Assembly: GCA_964487605.1 (NCBI GenBank)
Contig: CAZARU010000002.1
Location: 1-64,000, forward strand
DNA: 64,000 nucleotides
From: JAJDAH01 sp964487605
GTDB taxonomy: Bacteria > Myxococcota_A > Polyangia > Polyangiales > Polyangiaceae
Direction of reading: 5' to 3'
Position numbers and translations under genes: made by a program. A model generated the notes under the pieces. It saw only the letters and a program-made list of their open reading frames with translations. It ran no database searches and was not told the DNA's origin. Shown one piece after another: positions 34,310 to 44,072 of the stretch (position 1 is the stretch's first letter; each line of letters begins with the position of its first letter).

Positions 34310-35593
34310 ATGCCGCAAGTCATCACCCAGCAGTGCCCGAACTGCGGAGCGCGCATCCCGCTCCAGAAGAACGTCAGCGACGTTCGCTGCGAGTACTGCG
34401 GCAACATGATCCACGTCGAGTGGACCAAGAAGGTCCCGCCGCCCGGGACCGCGCAGCCGCTCACCGTCTACGTGAAGCCGCCGACGGCCGGTCCGATTCT
34501 CTGGATCGTGGCGCTCGGAGCCATCGTTCCTCTGGTCATCGGCGGCGTGATCGCGGCCGCCGCCACCTCGGCGTCGGTGTCGGGCGTACCGGGTGTGCCG
34601 GGCCTCGGCGGCAAGATCACGGACGTCACGTTCCCGGCCACCTGCGGCTTGAACCAGGAAATGGAGATCGTCGACCGAACCTTCGAAGGAAGCGGAACGC
34701 TCATCACGGGCGAGGTCAACTGCAAGATCAAGATCAAGAACAGCACGTTGAAGGGGGACGTCGTCGTTCTGGCGAAGAACCTGGTCGAGCTGACCCTCGA
34801 AAACAGCACGATCGAGGGCAAGGAAGCGGCCGTCAAGGTCGAGATGAACTCCAAGATCTTCGCGACGCAGAAGTCGGTGATCAAGGGTGGCGAGGCGGGA
34901 ATTCTGGCCAAGCTGAACACGGACGTGTCGCTCACCGACTCGAAGGTGGAGGGGCAGACGGCCATCAGCGCCGAGACGAACTTCGAGCTCGAGGGCACGT
35001 CGTCCGAGGTCGTCGGCAAGGACTACGGCCTGCAGGCGTCGTCGAACGCGAAGGTGAAGGGCAAGAAGCTCGTCGTTCGGGGCGGCCGGGCGGCCATCGA
35101 GTCCGAGCACAACCTGGAGCTCGAGCTCCGTGGTGGCTCCGTGGAGGGCGGAGAGGTTGGAGTGAAGTCCAAGGGCTCGAACGCGAAGATCAAGCTCCGC
35201 GAGGACGCGAAGATCACCGGCAAAGAAGCCGGCATCGACGCCTCGAACAACCTGGCGCTCGAGATGGAGCAGGCGGTCGTCGAAGGCGGCGAGGTGGGGA
35301 TCTCGGCGGCCGTGAACCCGAAGCTGCGTCTCGGACCGAAGTCACGCGTTCATGGGCGCGACGTCGCGCTGAAGATGGGGATCAACTTCGAACTCGACAT
35401 GCGCGGCGCGACCGTCGAGAGTCCTTCCGTGGCGATCTGTGCTCCGTTCAACGTGGAGATCTCGGCGCGCGACTCGACGATCAAGGGGGCGGAGGCGCTG
35501 CGCCTCGAGCGCAAGCCGCGGACGCTCGAGCTCGAAGGGACCAGGGTCGAGGGCCAGCAGAACTTCAAGGGCCGCGGGTGCCGCGGGCGCTGA
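34310..35593 (+). CDS. Zinc-ribbon membrane protein with beta-solenoid repeats
   Basis: I do not recognise this 427-residue protein as a known family. It begins with a zinc ribbon (CPNCGARIPLQ and CEYCGN, residues ~9-30). A Pro-rich linker and a membrane helix (PILWIVALGAIVPLVIGGVI, ~58-77) follow, then ~300 residues of repeats. The repeats have a ~22-residue period with a pattern such as NSTIEGKEAAVK, KSVIKGGEAGILAK, DSKVEGQTAIS and GGSVEGGEVGVK, and I count about eleven. This is the period expected for a right-handed beta-helix. The topology puts the zinc ribbon in the cytoplasm and the solenoid outside. It follows the ferritin-like gene by 108 bases. Confidence 0.7.
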   Translation: MPQVITQQCPNCGARIPLQKNVSDVRCEYCGNMIHVEWTKKVPPPGTAQPLTVYVKPPTAGPILWIVALGAIVPLVIGGVIAAAATSASVSGVPGVPGLGGKITDVTFPATCGLNQEMEIVDRTFEGSGTLITGEVNCKIKIKNSTLKGDVVVLAKNLVELTLENSTIEGKEAAVKVEMNSKIFATQKSVIKGGEAGILAKLNTDVSLTDSKVEGQTAISAETNFELEGTSSEVVGKDYGLQASSNAKVKGKKLVVRGGRAAIESEHNLELELRGGSVEGGEVGVKSKGSNAKIKLREDAKITGKEAGIDASNNLALEMEQAVVEGGEVGISAAVNPKLRLGPKSRVHGRDVALKMGINFELDMRGATVESPSVAICAPFNVEISARDSTIKGAEALRLERKPRTLELEGTRVEGQQNFKGRGCRGR

Positions 35594-35616
35594 GCGGCCG
35601 GTGAAGCGCGCCGCCC

Positions 35617-36621
35617 TCAGCCGCCGAAGGCCCAGCTGAACGCCAGTCGCAGCACGTAGCCCAGGCCGAAGCAGCACGGCAGCGTCATCACCCACGCCGA
35701 AGCGATCTTCCCGCCGACTCCCCAGCGCACGGCGCTCAGGCGCCGACTCGCGCCGACGCCGAGGATCGCTCCCGTGATGGTGTGCGTCGTGGAGACCGGT
35801 ACGCCCATGGTGGCGGTCGTCATCAGGACGATCGACGCGCCGGTCTCCGCGGCGAAGCCGTGGGCGGGCTTGAGCTCCGTCAGCCCCATCCCGAGCGTGC
35901 GGATGACGCGCCACCCTCCGATCGCCGTGCCCGCTGCGATCGCGATCTGACAGCTGATCTTCACCCAGAGCGGCACGTGGAACCCCGTCTGGACGCCTTC
36001 CGCGACGAGCGCCATGGTGATCACCCCCATCACCTTCTGCGCGTCGTTCGCCCCGTGAACGACGCTCATCCAGGAGACGCTCAGGAGCTGGAGCTTTCCG
36101 AAGACGCGATTCACGCTCCCGTGGGGCCTGCCGGCGAACAGCGCCAGCAGTACGAGCATGAGCACCAACCCGACCGCGAACCCCGCGAGTGGCGAGATCA
36201 GGAGCGCGACGAGAACCTTGGTCATGCCGCTGGCCTTCAGAGCTTCGAAACCGAGGGTCGAGGCCGTCGCAGCGCCCGCGATGCCGCCGATGAGGGAGTG
36301 CGACGCGCTGATGGGCATGCCCACCAGGGTCATGACGATCGTCCAAACGGCTGCTGCGCCTACGGCTGCGGCGACGGCCAGCGTCGTCATGCTCTCGCTC
36401 TGAACCAGGTCCGTCCCGATGGTCTTGGCCACCGCGGTCCCCAGAAGAATGCCGGCGAAGTTCAGCACGGCGGCGAGCAAGACGGCCTGCAGCGGGCTCA
36501 ACACGCGCGTCGAGACGACGGTGGCGATGGCGTTGGCGGCATCGTTCCAGCCGTTGGCGAAGTCGAAGAGGAGCGCGACGACGATCGTGACGATGAGTGC
36601 GATCGAGAACGTCTCAAGCAT
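35617..36621 (-). CDS. Inorganic phosphate transporter, Pit family
   Basis: The 334-residue protein is a low-affinity phosphate permease that imports phosphate with a cation. About nine or ten membrane segments are visible. The two family signatures are present: NGWNDAANAIATVVSTRVL near residue 23 and HGANDAQKVMGVI near residue 195. The start ATG 36621 overlaps the DUF47 stop by eight bases. A longer frame would add 19 unlikely residues. DUF47-Pit pairs are common and the DUF47 partner is thought to regulate transport. It is convergent with the solenoid gene. Confidence 0.95.
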   Translation of the reverse strand: MLETFSIALIVTIVVALLFDFANGWNDAANAIATVVSTRVLSPLQAVLLAAVLNFAGILLGTAVAKTIGTDLVQSESMTTLAVAAAVGAAAVWTIVMTLVGMPISASHSLIGGIAGAATASTLGFEALKASGMTKVLVALLISPLAGFAVGLVLMLVLLALFAGRPHGSVNRVFGKLQLLSVSWMSVVHGANDAQKVMGVITMALVAEGVQTGFHVPLWVKISCQIAIAAGTAIGGWRVIRTLGMGLTELKPAHGFAAETGASIVLMTTATMGVPVSTTHTITGAILGVGASRRLSAVRWGVGGKIASAWVMTLPCCFGLGYVLRLAFSWAFGG

Positions 36622-37240
36622 GCTGGAGCACCACGCCCTCGACGACGTTGGCGACGTCCTCGCAGCGATCGACGGCACTCTCCAGGAAGTCGTAGACCTC
36701 CTTCCACATCATCACCTTGCGGAGGTCCTCCTCCTCGCGGAAGAGCTTGGCGAGGCCGGCGCGCAGAGCAGCGTCGCCTTCGTTCTCGATGCGGTTGATC
36801 TCGACGCAGCTCGCCAGGAGCGCATCGGGGTGCTTCAGATCCCTCAGGCCCGCCACGGCGCGACGCACCTCCTTGACGGCGGACGTGAGCACGGCGGCGA
36901 GCTGGCGAGCCGCGGGTGGGCCGTCCTTCAGCTCGTACATCTCGATGCGCTGCGCCACGGCGTCCGTCATGTCGATGATGTCGTCGATTCTGCAGATCAG
37001 CGCGTGAATGTCGTCACGGTCGATCGGCGTCACGAACGTCTTGTGCACCTGTTCGATCGTATCGTGAGTCACCGAATCGGCCTCGTGCTCGACCTCCTTG
37101 ATTCGCTTCACGAGCGCCGGCACGTCGGCGCCAGGCGCGAGCACCTGCTCCATGAGCTCGGCGGCCGACACCGCCAGGTCGGCGGCCTTCTCGAAGAGCG
37201 CGTAGAAGCGATCCGGCTTGGAGAGGAGCTTTTCGAACAC
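36614..37240 (-). CDS. DUF47 family, PhoU-like phosphate transport regulator
   Basis: The 208-residue all-helical protein matches DUF47 (TIGR00153-type). Features include FEKLLSKPDRFYALFEKAAD at the start, KEVEHEADSVTHDTIE near residue 50 and CRIDDIIDMTDAVAQR near 85. These PhoU-like Glu/Asp clusters bind metal ions. The protein overlaps the downstream Pit transporter and should act with it in phosphate uptake or regulation. An imperfect Pho-box-like repeat lies ~90 bases upstream. Confidence 0.93.
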   Translation of the reverse strand: MFEKLLSKPDRFYALFEKAADLAVSAAELMEQVLAPGADVPALVKRIKEVEHEADSVTHDTIEQVHKTFVTPIDRDDIHALICRIDDIIDMTDAVAQRIEMYELKDGPPAARQLAAVLTSAVKEVRRAVAGLRDLKHPDALLASCVEINRIENEGDAALRAGLAKLFREEEDLRKVMMWKEVYDFLESAVDRCEDVANVVEGVVLQHA

Positions 37241-37324
37241 TGGGGCCTCCGTGACGGCGGAAGCTACTGCGGGGTCTCCGGCCGCACCAGCGCTGCGCCG
37301 CGCTTCGGCGGCCCGCTGGCGAAG

Positions 37325-37342
37325 AAGTCACCGAACCGTCAC
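37325..37342. promoter_or_regulatory. Pho-box-like direct repeat
   Basis: Two half-sites with an 11-bp repeat distance (AAGTCAC at 37325-37331 and CCGTCAC at 37336-37342) match the 7+4 layout of a PhoB box (CTGTCAY consensus; 5/7 and 6/7 matches). The site lies between the divergent DUF47-Pit genes and an NHL-repeat lipoprotein. The match is short and could be chance. Confidence 0.3.
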
Positions 37343-37404
37343 ATGGCCGCCGCCGGCCACGGTGACGGCGCCGTGCCGCTCGGGTAGGGTGCTCGGGGTC
37401 ACTC

Positions 37405-38601
37405 GTGCGCAAAGCGATCCTGGCCGTCGTCGCGTCGATCGTGGCCGTGGGTTGCTCGGGCGCCGAGGAGTCCGACGCAGGCCCATCGAAGGGCGATGCG
37501 GCGGTCGTCGGCGAGGGCTCGGGCCCCGCGGACTCGGCTCCCGACGAGGGCCCCGACGGGCCCCTCGTCACGATCCCCGTGCCGAGTCCTTGCGAGATGC
37601 AATGCGACGTTGCCACGGTCGCCGGGAACGGCGCAGCGGGCTTCGCCGACGGCGACGGTCCCGTCGCGCGCTTCGACGAGCCAACAGGCGCGGCCGTCTC
37701 CTCGACCCACACGGTGTTCGTCGCGGACCGGCGAAACCATCGCGTGCGGTGGATCGCCGCGGCAACGACCGTGCCCACGGTCGAGACGTACGCGGGCGGC
37801 GGCGCGCCGGACTACGTGGACGGTCCCGCGTCGACGGCAGCGTTCTCGAGCCCCTCGGCGGTCGCCGTCGGAGCCGGGGACGTCCTCTTCGTCGCCGACA
37901 CGAACAACCACCGCATCCGGAAGATCGAGGACGGGGTCGTTTCGACCGCGGCCGGCAGCGGTCCGTCCGGCGCGCTGCTCGGTGATCACCTGGACGGAAG
38001 CGCGCTGGCGGCTCGCTTCGACCGCCCCGAGGGCGTCGCCGTCTCGGCTACGGGCGCACTGGTCGTCGCCGACACGGGCAACCACGTGGTGCGCGTCGTG
38101 GAGGCGGACTTCGTGACCACCATCGGGCTCCCGCAGGTGTCGGGCCATCTCGACGGCGCGGGCAACACCGCGCGGTTCGACGAGCCCACCGGCGTCGCCA
38201 TCGGAAGCGACGGCGCGCTGTACGTCGCGGATCGGGGCAACCGCAGGATCCGACGAGTTCGCCGTGACGCTTCCATCGTCGAGACGCTTGCAGGAAGCGG
38301 AGCGGACGGTTCCGAAGACGGCCGAGCGAGCGCGGCGACGTTCACCGCTCCACGCGCGGTCGCGGTCGACGCGCAGGATCGCGTGTTCGTTGCCGACGGG
38401 GACCGGCTGCGCGTCGTTCGCAGCGACGGCCGTGGACTCGTCGTCGAGACCCTTGCGGGCGCGTCGGCAGGATTCGCGGACGGATCGGCGGCGACGGCAC
38501 GCTTCTCCTCGCTCGGCGGCATCGGTATCGGCGCCGAAGGTCGCATCTTCCTCGCGGACACCGGTAACCAGCGCGTTCGCGTCCTCTCGCCGCGGCCCTG
38601 A
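37405..38601 (+). CDS. NHL-repeat beta-propeller lipoprotein
   Basis: The 398-residue protein has a signal peptide (ILAVVASIVAVGCSG) with a lipobox and a short Asp/Glu-rich linker. The rest holds six NHL-type repeats, for example VFVADRRNHRVRWI, LFVADTNNHRIRKIE, LVVADTGNHVVRVVE, LYVADRGNRRIRRV and IFLADTGNQRVRVL, giving a six-bladed propeller. NHL domains bind proteins or other ligands. GTG 37405 is the start. The gene is divergent from the phosphate pair and has no clear operon partner. Confidence 0.9.
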   Translation: MRKAILAVVASIVAVGCSGAEESDAGPSKGDAAVVGEGSGPADSAPDEGPDGPLVTIPVPSPCEMQCDVATVAGNGAAGFADGDGPVARFDEPTGAAVSSTHTVFVADRRNHRVRWIAAATTVPTVETYAGGGAPDYVDGPASTAAFSSPSAVAVGAGDVLFVADTNNHRIRKIEDGVVSTAAGSGPSGALLGDHLDGSALAARFDRPEGVAVSATGALVVADTGNHVVRVVEADFVTTIGLPQVSGHLDGAGNTARFDEPTGVAIGSDGALYVADRGNRRIRRVRRDASIVETLAGSGADGSEDGRASAATFTAPRAVAVDAQDRVFVADGDRLRVVRSDGRGLVVETLAGASAGFADGSAATARFSSLGGIGIGAEGRIFLADTGNQRVRVLSPRP

Positions 38602-38671
38602 ATCGCGGCGGCCACCGCGCGCGTTTGGGCCTTGCCGCCGCCCGCCGGGCGCTCCAAGAACGCACGTCCGC

Positions 38672-41600
38672 ATGCTTCCGACGATCCTCCGCGGCGCACG
38701 CACCAACAACCTCCGCGGCGTCTCCGTGGACGTTCGCCCCGGCGAGGTCGTCGCGGTCACCGGCGTGTCCGGTTCGGGAAAGTCGTCGCTCGTCATCGAC
38801 ACGCTGTACGCCGAGGGCCAGCGCCGCTTCGTCGAGTCGTTCTCGCCGTACGCGCGACAGTTCCTGGAACGCCTCGAGCGTCCGCCGATGGACGGCCTCG
38901 ATCCCGTGCCGGCGGCAATCGCCGTGGACCGGCGAGCACCCGTGAAGTCGTCGCGCTCGACGGTCGCGACCATGTCCGACGTCGAACCCTACCTCTCGGC
39001 GCTCTTCACCAGGGAGGCCATCCCCTTCTGCCCCGAGCACGCCCAGGCGGCGGTCCACGTGGATGCCCGGGTCGCGGCCGAGCGCGCCCTTCACGAGGCG
39101 CGCGAGGTCGGCGCTGGCGGCCTCACGCTGACCTATCCCATGCGCCTCGAGGCGGAGGCGACCACCGAGTCCTACCTGAGTGTGCGGGAGACGCTGCTCG
39201 GTGACGGTTACCGGCGGGTCCTGCACGATGCGAAGCTGCTCGATCTGGACCAGCTGGCGCCGACGCGAGCGCTCGCCTCGGGCGTCCTCGACGTCGTCGT
39301 CGATCGCTGGGGCGCCGGCGGAGCCGACCTCGCGCGGGCGTCCGCGTCCATCGAACAAGCGTGGGGTCGGGGCATGGGCCTGGCTCACTGGCACGCTCGG
39401 GGCGCGCGCGGGTCGCTGAGGAGCGGCCTCTGTTGTCCCGAGTGCGCTCGGCCGTTCGCCCCGCCGTTCTCCGGGCTCTTCTCCTACGAGTCACCCCTCG
39501 GTGCGTGCGCGACGTGTCGAGGCTTCGGACGCATCATCGGCATCGACCTCGACAAGGTCGTTCCGGACGACGGCAAGACGCTCGCTGGCGGTGCCGTGCG
39601 GCCATGGTCCGGCAAGACCTCGGCGTGGGAGCGACGGCAGCTCGCCAAGCTGTGCGAGCGCCGCGGGGTACCGATGGATGTCGCCTGGCGTGACCTCGAC
39701 GCCGACCAGCGGAACGTCGTCCTCGACGGCGATGGCACCTGGCGCGGGGGCAAGTTTCCGGGCGTGCGCGGGTGGTTCAAGTGGCTCGAGACGCGCACCT
39801 ACCGGATGCACGTGCGTGTCTTCCTCGCGCGGTACCGGTCCTACGATCCGTGCCCGGACTGCGAGGGGCGACGTCTGTCCGAGCACGCGCTCCAGTACCG
39901 AGTTGCCGGCAAGAATCTCGCCGAGTGGCACGCGATGGAAGTTCGCCACGCCGTACCCGCGCTCGGAAACCTGCGGCCGACGACCGGACAAGGCGACCTT
40001 GCGCGTCGCGAACTCGCCTCGAGGCTCGGGTATCTGGACCGCGTCGGTCTGGGCTACCTCACGCTCGACAGGCAGGCGAGGACGCTGTCCGGCGGTGAAG
40101 CTCAGCGCGTGACCCTCACGGCCGCGCTCGGGACCTCTCTGCACAACGCGCTCTTCGTCCTCGACGAGCCGACCGTGGGTCTCCACCCGGCGGACGTGCC
40201 GCCGCTGGTCGAAATGATGCGCGAGCTCGCCGCCCGTGGGAGCGCCGTCCTCGTCGTGGAGCACGATCCCGCGATCATCGCGGGCGCGGATCGCGTCATC
40301 GAGCTCGGCCCCGGGGCAGGTGCAGCAGGGGGCTCGGTGGTGTTCGACGGCTCGGCCGCTTCGGCAGCGACGGCGGGAGGCGCGACGGCGCGCGCCCTGG
40401 CGTCCCTCGACGCCGAGGTCGGATCACGGCGCGTTCGGCCACCGACGGGATCGCTCGGCGTGCGCGGAGCCCGCGCCCACAACCTGCGCGACGTGTCGGT
40501 GCAGATCCCACTCGGCGTGCTGTGCGCGGTCACCGGCCCGTCGGGATCGGGAAAGAGCACGCTCGTGGTGGACGTCGTGTACCGCGCTCTCGCTCGCCTT
40601 CGGGGGGACCTAGACGTCGAACGCCCCGGGGAGCACGACGGCATCGATGGCGCCGGCGCCGTTTCACGGGTCGGGCTCGTGGACCAGTCGCCGCTCGGCC
40701 GCACGTCGCGCGGCAACGCCGCCACTTACACGAAGGCCTGGGACGCCATCCGCAAGCTCTACGCCTCGGAGCCGATGGCCAGAGCAGCGGGGCTCCGGGC
40801 GAAGCACTTCTCGTTCAACGTGGACGGCGGGCGGTGCGAGGCGTGTACCGGCGAGGGATGGGAGACGGTCGAGATGCAGTTCCTCGCCGACGTGCGGCTC
40901 CTGTGCCCCGTGTGTCGTGGGAAGCGGTTCAAGCCCGAAGTTCTACGCGTCACCCGCCGAGGCACCACCATCGCCGAGCTGCTCGACCGGACGATCGACG
41001 ACGTGCTCGGCCTCTTCCACGATCAGACCGCGGTCCTGCGCGCGCTCGGTCCGGTTGCGCGCCTCGGTCTCGGCTACTTGCGGCTCGGCCAGCCGCTCAC
41101 GACGCTCTCCGGAGGAGAGGCGCAGCGGCTGAAGATCGCTCGCGCGCTCGCCGACCGGCACGAAGGCGCGCTGCTGATCCTCGACGAGCCCAGCGCGGGC
41201 CTGCACGTGGACGAGGTCCGTCGCGTCGTCGAGGCGCTCGAGGTCATCGTCGAAGGCGGCGGGAGCGTCGTGGTCGTCGAGCACGATCTCGACGTGGTTC
41301 GCGCGGCGGACTGGGTCATCGATCTCGGGCCTGACGCGGGCGCCGGTGGCGGGAGCGTCGTCGCCCAGGGACCTCCAAGCGTCGTGGCGAGAGCCGCCAC
41401 GCGGACCGGGCGAGCGTTGCGCGGCGATCGTGCCGCCGCGCCCGCTTCGACCCGAAAAGGACGCCCTCGCGGCAGCGCACGGCCGCGCGACGAGGCCCCA
41501 CCGGCGCTCACCGTCACGCGGGCACGGGAGCACAACCTCGAGGACGTTTCCGTGGCCATCCCGCACGGCGCTCTCACCGTCGTGACGGGGCCCTCGGGAT

Positions 41601-44020
41601 CCGGCAAGAGCACGCTGGCGTTCGACGTCGTGTTCGCCGAGGGGCAGCGCCGCTTCCTCGAGACGCTCACCCCGTACGCGCGGCAGTTCCTCCCGACCAT
41701 GCCGCGGCCCGATGTGGACTCGGTGCAGGGCGTGCCGCCGTCCATCGCGCTCGAGCAGCGGTCCACGCGCGCCGGGCCCAGGTCCACCGTCGCGACCGTG
41801 ACGGAGGTTGCCCACTACCTGCGGCTGCTCTACGCGAAGCTCGGCACGCCGCACTGCCCCGTGCACGACGCGCCCATAGGGACCACGAGCGCGGACGACC
41901 TGCATGCGCGTCTGGTCTCTCGAACGGGCCGCTTCGATCTGCTCGCGCCGGTAGTTCGCGCGCGCAAGGGCACGTACCTCGACGTGTTCGACGCTGCGGC
42001 GCGCGACGGCATCGAGCGTGCGTACTGCGACGGTGCCCTGGTGGAGACCGACGACCCGCCGCGCCTGGCGCGCAGCCGCGAGCACGACATCGACCTCGTC
42101 CTGGCGGCGGGGACGACCGGTGAGGCCCTCGATCGAGCCCGCTTCGATCGGGCGCTGGGCTGGGGGAGGGGCTCGATCATCGTCCGCGCCGGCGGCGTCG
42201 CCGAGCTGCACTCTCTCGAGAGCGCGTGCCCCACGTGCGGGCTGTCCGTTCCGGTCCTCGACCCGCGCTGGTTCTCGTTCAACACCGCGCAGGGGCGCTG
42301 CGCGACCTGCGAAGGAGCGGGCCTCGTCGAGGCGCCCAAGCGCCGCCGTCGACGCAGGCGACGCAGGTCCGCAAAGCCACCCCCCGAACCCGCGCAGGCG
42401 CCCGGCACGTGCGCGGCGTGCGGCGGCACTCGCCTCGCGCCCATCCCGCGGGGGGTTCGCTTCCAGGGCGAGTCTTACCCGGGGTTCGTGGCGCGCTCCG
42501 TCGCCTCCGCGCTCCGCGCGATGCGGCGGTGGAAGCTGACGGGGGACGCGGCACGCGTCGGCGTCCCCGTGCTGCGCGAGCTGCTTCGGCGCCTGCAGTT
42601 CCTCGAGGACGTCGGACTCGACTACCTGTCGCTCGACCGGGCGGCGGCGACGCTGTCGGGCGGCGAGATGCAGCGGCTCCGGCTCGCGGCGCAGCTCGGC
42701 GCAGGGCTCACGGGTGCGCTCTACGTCCTCGACGAGCCGACCATCGGGCTGCATCCGAAGGACACGGGGCGGCTACTGCAGAACCTTCGCGCGCTCGTGG
42801 ACCTCGGTTCGTCGGTCGTGGTGGTGGAGCACGACGCCGACACCATTCGAGCGGCCGACTTCCTCGTGGATCTCGGCCCGGGTGGCGGGTCGCGCGGCGG
42901 AAACATCGTCGCTGCGGGCGCGCCGAACGCCGTGCTCTCCGACGAAGCCTCGCCCACGGGTCGAGCGCTGGCTGCACCGACGCCACCCCGTCGCGCCTTC
43001 CCGGTCCCCGCGAGGCACCCGCGCCTGCAGCTCCTCGGCGCGTCCGCGCACAACCTCCGAGCCGTGGACCTCGAGATCCCCATCGGTCGCCTCACGGTCG
43101 TCGCGGGAGTGAGCGGTTCGGGCAAGAGCACGCTCGTGCGGCACGTCCTGCTCCCCGCGGTGCGGCAAGAGCTCGGGCTCGCGGCGGACACGCCGGGTGC
43201 GTTCCGTTCGCTCGGGCCCCTGCTCGGCGTGGCGCGCGCCGTGGCCGTGGATCAGTCGCCCATAGGTCGCACGCCGCGCTCGGTGCCGGCGACTTTCCTC
43301 GGGATCTGGGACCTGGTCCGTCGGCTGCTCGCCGCGACCCCCGAGGCCAAGGTGGCGGGCTTCGACGCGTCGAGGTTCTCGTTCAACACGCAGGGCGGTC
43401 GGTGCGAGACGTGCACCGGGCAGGGCGTGATCACGCACGAGATGAGCTTCCTGCCCGACGTGGTGACGGCGTGTTCGGCATGCCGGGGGACGCGGTTCGA
43501 ACCCCGCACCCTGTCGATCTCGCACCGGGGTCGCTCGGTGGGTGATCTCCTCGCCATGACCGCGGAGGAGGCCGCGGACGTGTTCGCGAATCACCCGAAG
43601 ATCGCGTCGCCGCTCCGGACCCTCTCCGATCTGGGCGCCGGGTACGTCACCCTGGGACAGGGGTCGCACACGCTGTCCGGTGGCGAAGCGCAGCGGCTCA
43701 AGCTCGCGGCCGAGCTCACCGCGAGCGCGCGACACGAGCCGACGCTGTACGTGCTCGACGAGCCCACGACCGGACTTCACCTGGCAGACGTTTCGAAGCT
43801 GATGGACGTCCTGGGGCGACTGGTCGAGCGCGGCGACACGCTGGTCGTGATCGAGCATCATCCGCAAGTCATCGCCGGTGCGGACTGGGTCGTGGAGCTC
43901 GGTCCCGGCGCGGGCGAGGCGGGTGGACGGATCGTCGCGAGCGGCCCGCCCGGCGCGGTCGCCAGGAAGAAGACCGCGACGGGCGAAGTGCTCCGTTCCC
44001 TCGGCGTCCTCGCCGGGTAG
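38672..44020 (+). CDS. uvrA: Tandem-fused UvrA, four nucleotide-binding motifs
   Basis: UvrA recognises DNA damage for nucleotide excision repair and has two ABC ATPase sites in ~940 residues. This protein is 1,782 residues, about two copies fused head to tail. Walker A motifs occur at residues ~31 (GVSGSGKSS), ~621 (GPSGSGKST), ~973 (GPSGSGKST) and ~1479 (GVSGSGKST). ABC signature motifs (LSGGE) occur four times. Zinc-finger cysteine sets (CPDCEG, CEACTGEGW and CPVCRGKRF in half one; CPTCG, CATCEGAG, CETCTGQG and CSACRGTRF in half two) are in both halves. A UvrB-binding-like segment is also present in both. A basic linker ending near residue 940 joins the halves. I prefer ATG 38672. Confidence 0.9.
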   Translation: MLPTILRGARTNNLRGVSVDVRPGEVVAVTGVSGSGKSSLVIDTLYAEGQRRFVESFSPYARQFLERLERPPMDGLDPVPAAIAVDRRAPVKSSRSTVATMSDVEPYLSALFTREAIPFCPEHAQAAVHVDARVAAERALHEAREVGAGGLTLTYPMRLEAEATTESYLSVRETLLGDGYRRVLHDAKLLDLDQLAPTRALASGVLDVVVDRWGAGGADLARASASIEQAWGRGMGLAHWHARGARGSLRSGLCCPECARPFAPPFSGLFSYESPLGACATCRGFGRIIGIDLDKVVPDDGKTLAGGAVRPWSGKTSAWERRQLAKLCERRGVPMDVAWRDLDADQRNVVLDGDGTWRGGKFPGVRGWFKWLETRTYRMHVRVFLARYRSYDPCPDCEGRRLSEHALQYRVAGKNLAEWHAMEVRHAVPALGNLRPTTGQGDLARRELASRLGYLDRVGLGYLTLDRQARTLSGGEAQRVTLTAALGTSLHNALFVLDEPTVGLHPADVPPLVEMMRELAARGSAVLVVEHDPAIIAGADRVIELGPGAGAAGGSVVFDGSAASAATAGGATARALASLDAEVGSRRVRPPTGSLGVRGARAHNLRDVSVQIPLGVLCAVTGPSGSGKSTLVVDVVYRALARLRGDLDVERPGEHDGIDGAGAVSRVGLVDQSPLGRTSRGNAATYTKAWDAIRKLYASEPMARAAGLRAKHFSFNVDGGRCEACTGEGWETVEMQFLADVRLLCPVCRGKRFKPEVLRVTRRGTTIAELLDRTIDDVLGLFHDQTAVLRALGPVARLGLGYLRLGQPLTTLSGGEAQRLKIARALADRHEGALLILDEPSAGLHVDEVRRVVEALEVIVEGGGSVVVVEHDLDVVRAADWVIDLGPDAGAGGGSVVAQGPPSVVARAATRTGRALRGDRAAAPASTRKGRPRGSARPRDEAPPALTVTRAREHNLEDVSVAIPHGALTVVTGPSGSGKSTLAFDVVFAEGQRRFLETLTPYARQFLPTMPRPDVDSVQGVPPSIALEQRSTRAGPRSTVATVTEVAHYLRLLYAKLGTPHCPVHDAPIGTTSADDLHARLVSRTGRFDLLAPVVRARKGTYLDVFDAAARDGIERAYCDGALVETDDPPRLARSREHDIDLVLAAGTTGEALDRARFDRALGWGRGSIIVRAGGVAELHSLESACPTCGLSVPVLDPRWFSFNTAQGRCATCEGAGLVEAPKRRRRRRRRRSAKPPPEPAQAPGTCAACGGTRLAPIPRGVRFQGESYPGFVARSVASALRAMRRWKLTGDAARVGVPVLRELLRRLQFLEDVGLDYLSLDRAAATLSGGEMQRLRLAAQLGAGLTGALYVLDEPTIGLHPKDTGRLLQNLRALVDLGSSVVVVEHDADTIRAADFLVDLGPGGGSRGGNIVAAGAPNAVLSDEASPTGRALAAPTPPRRAFPVPARHPRLQLLGASAHNLRAVDLEIPIGRLTVVAGVSGSGKSTLVRHVLLPAVRQELGLAADTPGAFRSLGPLLGVARAVAVDQSPIGRTPRSVPATFLGIWDLVRRLLAATPEAKVAGFDASRFSFNTQGGRCETCTGQGVITHEMSFLPDVVTACSACRGTRFEPRTLSISHRGRSVGDLLAMTAEEAADVFANHPKIASPLRTLSDLGAGYVTLGQGSHTLSGGEAQRLKLAAELTASARHEPTLYVLDEPTTGLHLADVSKLMDVLGRLVERGDTLVVIEHHPQVIAGADWVVELGPGAGEAGGRIVASGPPGAVARKKTATGEVLRSLGVLAG

Positions 44021-44072
44021 CGTGGGCGTTTGTCGGTTCCCCGGTGAAGCGGTAGATCCGTTCGGGTACCTC

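Noticed and set aside
32633..35110. An 825-codon minus-strand frame over the ferritin and solenoid genes
   Set aside because: Its His/Val/Leu/Arg composition is typical of antisense in high-GC DNA and no domain is visible.
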